Positions 56,363-64,000 of a stretch of DNA of 64,000 nt are shown piece after piece (position 1 is the stretch's first letter; every line of letters starts with the position of its first letter). The notes beneath the pieces are model-generated. The model saw only the letters and a program-made list of their open reading frames with translations, had not been told where the DNA came from and did no database searches. A program made the translations under genes and the position numbers. This stretch comes from Enchytraeus crypticus (lineage: Eukaryota; Annelida; Clitellata; Enchytraeida; Enchytraeidae), in assembly GCA_905160935.1 (NCBI GenBank), contig CAJHZI010000533.1, positions 2,012,001-2,076,000 on the forward strand, given 5' to 3'.

Positions 56363-57214
56363 GACGCATCTTATTACCGCGTGTGGTAAACTGTTACTCT
56401 TCATGTTCATTGACGATACTTGTTATAAGATGATTTGGACTCGACAAAATGGATAGGTAAGTATTTAAATCGCTGTAGTTGCGTTCGACGGTTGGTTTCA
56501 TAACTATACGCCGGATTCCCAGGTTTCAGTCTATCAAACATTAAATCTCAGATTTCGAGTGCCAGAGGTATTATAACATTAGTAGTGGTTGCCTTATATC
56601 GAAGATTATGAAGCTAAAACATAGATTTAGCTTATGATTCTTTTACGTCCGAGAACAATGGCGCTCAAATCGTCGGATTAATGACGTGACATTTGTGCGA
56701 CATATATGTTATTTTGGGATAAGCCCCTGTCATCTCCCAACTGATCTCAACATGACAGTGAATTTAGAAATTTAAATTTATGTAGTCAATTATACATTTT
56801 ATACATTTTAACTTATTTAGTTTCCACTTTTATAATTGAGTCGATCATAAAATCGGTTTGAAGTAGAATTAAATTTCATTCATTTAATTAATTATTTAAA
56901 TTTAAAACGCTCATCTGCCTTGTATCAGTTGGTGAGAGTTAAACAGTCATTCAACGACTTAAGTGCATTGTATCACCTATGTCGAAAGTACCAACCAATC
57001 GATTGCAAAATAAATTCACAGTAAACGATAGGTACCCACCCAATGACTGCAAATAAATTCACAATATATGATAAGTACCCATCAATCGATTACAAATTAA
57101 TTAACAGTTAACTTAACTAAATATTGCGCCTACACGCCTCCGAGTAAAGTACTAGCATAGAAGCCATGTTTTAGAGTATCACTGATAAAAGTATCGCAAT
57201 ACAGATCATGAGAC

Positions 57215-57510
57215 ATCATCATCATCATCATCATCTTCTTCCATTTAATCCAAGTTTAACCTGGGTCTGGATACGAATAGAGTATCTCAAATCCTCTCTG
57301 TCCTACATCGTATCATCAGTCAATCCCCTATTTGGTACTTTTCCATTCGTTTAAATTTTTGTAGCAATTTCTTGAGTCTAGGCACTCACCAACCGAATGC
57401 CCTTTCTGGCGTTGGTTTGGATCTTAGTGCTTTAGTCGCCCTTTATGACACATTCAGTCACCGGTTAGTCAATTCTTCAAATAACCCGGACACAACACGG
57501 GGTAAGCATA
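57215..57510 (-). mobile_element. Family B copy downstream of tektin-1
   Basis: Full-length; includes CCTATTTGGTACTTTTCC and ends CCGGACACAACACGGGG. Confidence 0.82.
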
Positions 57511-59199
57511 TCATGATACAAAATTATATAATAAAATATTAAAGTATCAGCATCATGATATAGTTTAAAGTAGCATACCCAACACTGCATATAAATCTTA
57601 GTGAAATACATGTAGCATGCAATCAGAATAGAATAACAGAGTAAAATTTAGCAATATGAAGGCAACAGAAACATACCTCAGTGACCTAAATTTAAACAGA
57701 GTGTGAGAGAAATTAAATCGTAGGCAAGAATATACTCCGTGGACCCAGTAATGACTGAGAACCGAAAAAATGTTATCAATAGCATTTAAATATTCCAAAA
57801 ACCGATCACATTCGTCACCCACTAAATCCATTCTATTATAATACCAATAGAGAAACTATTTCGAGGCAAGAGAGCAATTTCTACAAAAAGATCGTTGGGA
57901 AGTGTCACATTGCGCTGCACGACTAGCGATAACTTGAGATTAATCAATACTGCAGAGCAACAACATCACATTGAAAACATTTCAGCTTTAAAACCCTAAT
58001 AAAAACAATTATATTTCACAAATGTGTTATAGACAGTTAAAATTAGGAACTATAAAATTGACGCAGGAATAAAATTTAAAGATATATTAGCAAAACATTA
58101 TAATCAATCATCAAATGCTGTAATTAGAGTAACAATTAGAAAATTTTAAATATGACGTTATGACGCCAGCGTTAATTCCGATAGACAGACAAAACTGGCT
58201 CATTATACTAGATATATCACTATTAATAACATTTATTATTATCATAATTCGCAAACACTGATGGCAACAGTAATCAGTACAACAACAGCAGCAACAACAA
58301 TAACACGATTAGAGTGCTACTGTTTTAAATAACAACATTGAGTACAAGTAAGGAAATTCAACGCTATAAATCGGAATTCATCACAAATGATTTGTTAAAA
58401 TAATGAATACTGACTGTAGACTAATTCGGAACAACAAAGCAGAAAATATTGTCCAGACGTGGCTCGAGTATATTTATTAAAAAAGGAAACCTAAATAAGC
58501 TTTTGCTAACTAAATAACTACTCTATTACTAGATAAACAAGATTAAGATCGAATCCTAATAAAAGCAGTTATATGTCAGGATTATTTTACAGATATCGCA
58601 TTATTATATCATACTACTTCATTTATTATTATTAATAACATTATTATCATACTGCATCATATCATCATTAATAACATATATTATTATCACAACTCACAAC
58701 ATCGTATCTAGTTGACCACCCATCATGCATATACATAAAAATACAAACTAAAAAAGAATATGCAAACTAAAAATGAAAAACGTCATCATGACATTAACCA
58801 CTGGGCTATTGAGGCATTGAGTTAATGCCAGAATATATGAATGTTAAACTAGAAATGACTGATATACTGAATGAGTAAATATTAAACAAATATAATGGTT
58901 ATTAGAATGATAAAACAAATGCAATGACTCTAAGAAGCTACATGTACAAGAAAATTCAAGTGAAAAATGCAGTTGAATTTCTACACACATTACACCTTAC
59001 ACTATTTTACTCATACCTTAACTTGAGCAGTACTCCGACCTCACACAAGTGAAATCAAGTGGAAGGTCCATACAGGATAAATCAAAATTAAAAAACTATG
59101 CATAAGAGTAGAAAAGCCTGGGATAATTAACACAATGGTAAGTATCTCACACGTTTGTTTGGATCAACTAATTGATCGATGGAGTGCTCATTATCGTAC

Positions 59200-59331
59200 T
59201 TGAGCCAGTGGCGATAACGGTAAGATATCTGACTGCTGATCAGTACGAGCGGGATTCAAATCCAGGGTTATTCCATCACCGATATCACTTTCGAGAAATG
59301 AAGTTGACGTTAACATCAGCTTTAAGCTCAG
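59200..59331 (+). mobile_element. SINE-A copy 13, diverged
   Basis: GAGCCAGTGGCGATAACGG head and GGGATTCAAATCC box B; body recognisable to AACATCAGCTTTAAGC. Confidence 0.75.
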
Positions 59332-59533
59332 CTTGGATGAAGGAGACAAGAGATGTTTACCTATATAGACAATACAGCGACCAGAACACAGAGCGTGATA
59401 GAGAAAAAGACAAACTGTGATTGAAAACAGTTAAAACTAATCTACCAAATAAACATGCTGCAAAAAAATCACTAGGCTCACACTGGACCGAAGAATTTAA
59501 CAAACAAAAATAATAGTAATAACAGTAATAAGA

Positions 59534-59566
<33 letters not shown>

Positions 59567-59833
59567 GTACTTGTACAAAAAGCACTCATATGCGTAGTTA
59601 AGAGCAATTTTTGCTGATCCACACGCTCTGGCAGGATATTACTGTCCCTTCAAGGATTAATCATATCTTTGCTATTGATAGCGAGAACTGGGAGTAAGAT
59701 CTGATACACGATTAACCTTTCATGGGGAATGGGGATAACCATCATAATATTATTGCTACATGAATATAAATCAAACTAATTTCCAACAACAAATCATAAC
59801 AAAACCAATTTCACGATTTCTAAAATAAGTAAT

Positions 59834-59940
59834 ATCATCATAATCTTCCCTTAAATCCCAGTTCAGGTCGGGATACGAATAGACTTTCTCCACTCCTCTT
59901 TGTTCCATACCATATCATCATACCGTATCACCATCTCAGA
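59834..59940 (-). mobile_element. Family B 3' fragment
   Basis: ATCATCATAATC tail plus about 90 bases of the 3' body, 5'-truncated. Confidence 0.7.
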
Positions 59941-59992
59941 TGAAATGAAGCAAATACATAGAGACATGTTCAATGATAACAGGGAAAAGATA

Positions 59993-60116
59993 AAAGCTGA
60001 TAAAGCTAATGTTAACGTCGGTTTCTTTACTCGAAAGCGATGTCAGTGACGGGCGAGCCCAGGATTTGAACCCCGCATATACTGATCCGCGGTCGAGTAT
60101 CTTACCGACATCGCGA
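59993..60116 (-). mobile_element. SINE-A copy 14
   Basis: Well preserved; lacks the outermost 5' bases (stops at the box A region, ACATCGCGATG). Confidence 0.82.
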
Positions 60117-60508
60117 TGAAAAGATAGAACACAAAAAAAAGATATTCAATCAAATAAATTATAACCGGATATCAATCTATGTTAGGATTTAACAAGAGCA
60201 GCTCACGGCACGTACATATATGTGACACATTGGATAATTCTTAGAGAATAATTTACAAAAACAGTCGCTGTAAGGATTACGGTTGATATTAACTAAACAA
60301 CAAATCTAGACATGCACTGAGGAAACTAGATAAACTATGTGATTGTTTTTGATTGCTTATAAATTGTTCGCTGGTTCTGGACATACAGTGTCTTATGAGA
60401 GAAGCGGGAATTAATTTACGAAGCGTTTATTACTAATGCTGGAATTAGCAGGAACTCTATTTAAGTTTCTTATAATGTATTTTGAAAGTATAGGATCGTA
60501 AGTATATG

Positions 60509-60512
<4 letters not shown>

Positions 60513-60558
<46 letters not shown>

Positions 60559-60562
60559 TGTG
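60513..60562. repeat. (TG)n microsatellite
   Basis: The main TG repeat of this window. Confidence 0.93.
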
Positions 60563-61136
60563 ATGCATATTAATCCTGTCTGTTTATGACGAATAAAGAA
60601 ATGACTATTAATCAATAAATGCTAAAACTTCTGGAACTGATAAAACTAATCCTAGACTATCCGATACAGCTTTAGAGATCTTTAACTGAGAAATATTAAC
60701 AGTATTACAATCTGTAAATTGTGTTGGAATGTACTTTTTATCGAATGAAATATAGATAGTAGACGCAGACACATAGTCTCATAATATTCATCCGCCTACG
60801 TACTGTTGAGTAGTACAGTGCAATAATATAATATGTTTAACCGTAACAAACATTATATAACAAATGATTACAAGTATGTGATACATAATGACCAAACATT
60901 AACAGAAAAGAATACTATATGAATGAAAGAGTAATAAAATTCAAGTAGTTAACAATACAATTCAACAATAAAATTGGATGAAAATTGTTTTGACAAAGTC
61001 AAGTAATTATTTTGTATAATTCAGGAATTTATTGCGACAAAGACTAGACTCAATGGAGTATGCAAACTCTTGACTCACTAGAGGGTGCAATCTTCCTGGG
61101 ATTATAAAATGAATAGATTACCACAAAATAAATGCT

Positions 61137-61142
61137 TTTATT
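61137..61142 (-). other. Possible poly(A) signal of the PDK gene
   Basis: AATAAA on the minus strand about 135 bases after the TAA. In AT-rich DNA this is weak evidence alone. Confidence 0.3.
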
Positions 61143-61275
61143 TATAAAAAATACTCAAAATAAAAGATTTTGTTTAAAAAATAATAGATTTTGAAACATA
61201 AAAAACAAAGTAAAGCATCTAAAAGTGTCTCTTCCCCACAACTTCACATTCGTTCTCTTGATAGGAAACAGGCGA

Positions 61276-61431
61276 TTAGGTTCCACTAGTGTTATTTGGG
61301 TTCAGATGAAGGTCGAGGTCCGCGGCATGGGAGGGTTCACTCCAGTCTGCAGGGTTCTCAGAGGCTGCGTACATCTGACTCGATGTCTTGTTGTATACGG
61401 GTAGTAACTCACTGGCGTCCTTAGGTAGCAC
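61276..61431 (-). CDS. PDK final exon
   Basis: 51 codons plus TAA. Acceptor GTATTTGTAG|GTGCTACCTAAGG. This acceptor is the last and only productive one in a row of 16 near-identical copies. Confidence 0.9.
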   Translation of the reverse strand: MLPKDASELLPVYNKTSSQMYAASENPADWSEPSHAADLDLHLNPNNTSGT

Positions 61432-63451
61432 CTACAAATACAATACGATACAGTACAATACATTAGGTAGCACCTACAAATACAATACGATACAGTATAA
61501 TACATTAGGTAGCACCTTCAAATACAATACGATACAGTACAATACATTAGGTAGCACCTACAAATACAATTAGGTAGCACCTACAAGTACAATATCGTAT
61601 TATGATACAGTACAATACATTAGGTAGCACCTACAAATACAATACGATACAGTATAATACATTAGGTAGCACCTACAAATACAATACGATACAGTACAAT
61701 ACATTAGGTAGCACCTACAAATACAATACGATACAATACAATACATTAGGTAGCACCTACAAATACAATACGATACAATACAATACATTAGGTAGCACCT
61801 ACAAATACAATACGATACAGTACAATACATTAGGTAGCACCTATAAATACAATACAATACAGTACAATACATTAGGTAGCACCTACAAGTACAATACGAT
61901 ACAGTACAATTCATTAGGTAGCACCTACAAATACAATACGATACAATACAATACATTAGGTAGCACCTACAAGTACAATACGATACAGTACAATACATTA
62001 GGTAGCACCTACAAGTACAATAGTACAATACGATACTGTACAATACATTAGGTAGCACCTACAAGTACAATACGATACTGTACAATACAGTGCAATACAA
62101 TACAGGGATATCCTATAAAATACAATACAGTATAGCGCAATACAGTTCAACGTAATGTAATACTATACAGTGAAATATAATAAAATAAAATATGCAACAG
62201 AATCAATCAATCAATCAATAAGAATTTAACGTCAGAATACAAACAATACTGTAGTACACATATATAGCGCAATACAATACATACAATGCACAGGAATAAA
62301 CTATAGCATAGTTAATAACCTAGTCAAATATATTAAATATATTCTAGAACTTGTCGTGAATCTAATCTTTAATTAGAATTGAAATCTCTACTCAAACTTT
62401 ACAAGAATAAAATAAAGAATACCTTGAGATAAATCATGGCATCTGTTCCATACCCATCCACTGAGTTCAACCAGAGATCTCCGTGAAAGTATTTAGCATA
62501 GAGCCGCGATATTGGCAAACCATAGCCATAACCAGCCTGTTGATAAAACACCACAATTCATAGATACATGAAGAAATAAATGCACGTTCTCACTGCAAAG
62601 CAAACGTGTCTATTTTCTCTTCTCATTGAAAATAATGGTCTAAACTGAAATCTAGCTGAAAAATCTTACATAGTTTAATAAGTTGTACGTTTACTGCTCC
62701 AGCTCCGGCTTAATAAATGACTAAAATTTGTAATTTAGATTGCTTGAGCGATCATATTGAATTATATAAAAACGAGATCATCACGACGAAACGAATCGTT
62801 AAGTCATCATAAAAGATAGTATAAGCTTTATATCTATAACAAACTATCACGTGTTCTTTGAATTTTGTGATGCGCTACTTTTATAACTAAATTAAAGAGT
62901 TATTTATTACTGTTGTTTGCAACCTTTAAATCAACAGTTTAGGTTTTATTGGAAATAGACACTAAAACCTTATTTCCAATGAAGTCCTTAAAAAATTAAG
63001 CCTTAGTACGTTTATAAAGCATAAATCAACTACTTAACTTTTCAATTAGCTAATTAATCAAATAGTTAACTAATAAATTAGATAATTAGTCAATAGTTAA
63101 CTAATCAAATAGCTAATTAAGCTAACAATTAACTATCAATTAGCTAATTAATCGATTATTTAACTAATGTTAGCAAGTACTGTATGATAGCATTAACATG
63201 ATAATTAATCAATACTTAACTACTCAATTATCTAATTAATCTACTAGTTAACTTATTCAATTAGTTAATTAATCGATTAATTAACTAATGTTAGCAAGTA
63301 CTGCATGATTAGAGCATTAACATGATAGATTAGTTACAAGTGGAGTGGTGGCAGCCGAGGTAGACGACGGAGGTTGAGGAGCCGTAGAATACATGTACTT
63401 GAGCAACTTGTCCACTTCAGCACGAGGTACACCTCCCCCCTCGTCCGACAC
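61276..63451 (-). CDS. Pyruvate dehydrogenase kinase, last three exons (5' part beyond window)
   Basis: Mitochondrial PDKs are GHKL-fold kinases that phosphorylate and inactivate pyruvate dehydrogenase E1-alpha. Minus-strand exons are 63451-63338, 62536-62423 and 61431-61276, all phase 0, giving 127 aa. The first reads [20 protein letters not shown] and YSTAP (G-box of the ATP lid). The second reads [20 protein letters not shown] and [13 protein letters not shown]. The third reads [13 protein letters not shown] and NPADWSEPS, including the C-terminal DW pair used in PDK dimer contacts, then TAA. This matches PDK better than branched-chain ketoacid dehydrogenase kinase because of LPVYNK and the DW tail. 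Which PDK number cannot be said. No earlier exon is visible in 63452-64000. Confidence 0.92.
61431..62085 (-). repeat. 42-bp minisatellite carrying a splice acceptor in every unit (PDK last intron)
   Basis: Sixteen copies of the block that on the minus strand reads TGTATTTGTAG|GTGCTACCT, mostly 42 bases apart; one unit is short and two are extended. The copy nearest the gene end is the true acceptor of the last exon. All sixteen keep AG before GTGCTACC. Pentanucleotide-like CAATA/ACAGT sequence fills the rest, and decayed copies continue to about 62160. Confidence 0.92.
62423..62536 (-). CDS. PDK exon ([14 protein letters not shown])
   Basis: 38 codons. Acceptor TTATCAACAG|GCT, donor CTCAAG|GTATTC. 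It contains the very highly conserved [13 protein letters not shown] segment. Confidence 0.93.
62990..63320. repeat. AT-rich imperfect repeat (AATTAGCTAATTAATCAA type) in a PDK intron
   Basis: Variations on TAATTAATCAATAGTTAACT. A 45-base block with TGTTAGCAAGTACTG and CATGATA is repeated about 130 bases apart. Confidence 0.7.
63338..63451 (-). CDS. PDK exon (ATP-lid G-box)
   Basis: 38 codons. Acceptor GATTTGCAAG|GTG, donor CCACTT|GTAACT. It contains SDEGGGVP and the YMYSTAP hallmark of PDKs. Confidence 0.9.
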
Positions 63452-64000
63452 CTTGCAAATCAATCAATCATTCAATAAGTTTATTTCTATTTGTATTTGT
63501 CAGTGATTTGGTGTTGATGCTTAAATAAATACATATATCTCTCTCTCTCTCACTCTCTTTCTCACTGTCAATCACTTGAGCAACTTATCGACTACCTTAA
63601 GAAATACTCTCCCCTTCAGCCCTTCTACTCGACTTTAGTCCTCTCGAAATGAAGTGGAGAGCTTAAGACCTTGACGTTAAGCAGAATACAACCTGTTCAC
63701 AAAGTGATAATATTTTTCTTAAACTTCAACAGGCTGAATAAGTTGCTTAATTTAAGATTATCTTCTTCATTATAAAAATCTCAAAATTCTACATGTCCTG
63801 TGTCTGGGCTATTGTAGCATAGACTACTCATTTACTGCAGGCTACCCAAGAGACGACAACGTAATAACTGAGGAATATATGCATTCCATAATGAATGCCT
63901 GCTTCAGACGCTACTTTTATTAAACATTAAAGGCTGTACTAAGATTTGCAAAGACAGACCTTTGATGGGATAGATTTCTCGGTCGACAGAGTGTTAAAGA
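63452..64000 (-). other. PDK intron, open to the right edge
   Basis: A short (CT)n at 63538-63566. No PDK exon motif on the minus strand. Confidence 0.6.

Larger units (their letters stand above)
56363..61275. other. Intergenic between convergent tektin-1 and PDK
   Basis: AT-rich with family B, SINE-A and microsatellites. No exon-like sequence seen. Confidence 0.55.

Noticed and set aside
55869..56369. 166-codon minus frame with HANHLVA repeats
   Set aside because: Antisense translation of the 30-bp minisatellite at the tektin-1 stop.
61600..62058. Frames of about 150 codons on both strands
   Set aside because: Product of the 42-bp repeat in the PDK intron; no start context and no unique sequence.

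Overview
This is intron-rich, AT-rich animal nuclear DNA. The genes have GT-AG introns, two encode cilia or mitochondrial proteins typical of animals, and the rest is dense with SINEs, LINE remnants, a DNA transposon, microsatellites and minisatellites. The repeat style and the intron-rich GMC oxidoreductase suggest a protostome invertebrate such as an arthropod/crustacean or a mollusc. I cannot name the species.

Four protein genes can be built exon by exon. (1) A GMC-family FAD oxidoreductase on +, 11 coding exons, 27965-41083, 631 aa. (2) An ankyrin-repeat/SOCS-box (ASB-like) protein on -, two coding exons, 48817-45226, 358 aa. (3) Tektin-1 on +, three coding exons, 52870-55964, 402 aa. (4) The last three exons of a pyruvate dehydrogenase kinase on -, 63451-61276, continuing past the right edge. 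GMC and ASB converge, ASB and tektin-1 are head to head about 4 kb apart, and tektin-1 and the kinase converge. They do not form an obvious pathway.

The first 27.9 kb holds no cellular gene that I can support. Its one intact coding sequence is the transposase of a complete Tc1/mariner-type element (5948-7525) with about 39-bp terminal inverted repeats and a DD37E triad, flanked by TA inside an (AT)n tract.

Several interspersed families recur across the window. SINE-A has perfect-looking tRNA A and B boxes (14 copies). Family B ends in a (GAT)n tail. SINE-C has a B-box (2 copies). Family D ends in an (ATT)n tail. A LINE and a SINE-like partner (E) share a 3' end and a (GA)n tail. Family F is linked to (CT)n. 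Much of the microsatellite content is therefore the tails of these elements.

The most unusual feature is how often tandem repeats capture gene signals. The last intron of the kinase is a 42-bp minisatellite whose units each carry a copy of the 3' splice acceptor and the first bases of the final exon (1 real plus 15 decoys). Tektin-1 exon 3 is preceded by a 71-bp duplication of its own acceptor that would lead to a stop. The tektin-1 stop codon lies in the first unit of a 30-bp minisatellite. The GMC gene has a likely GC-AG intron, a Ser in place of the catalytic His, and a perfect 42-bp-arm palindrome in an intron.
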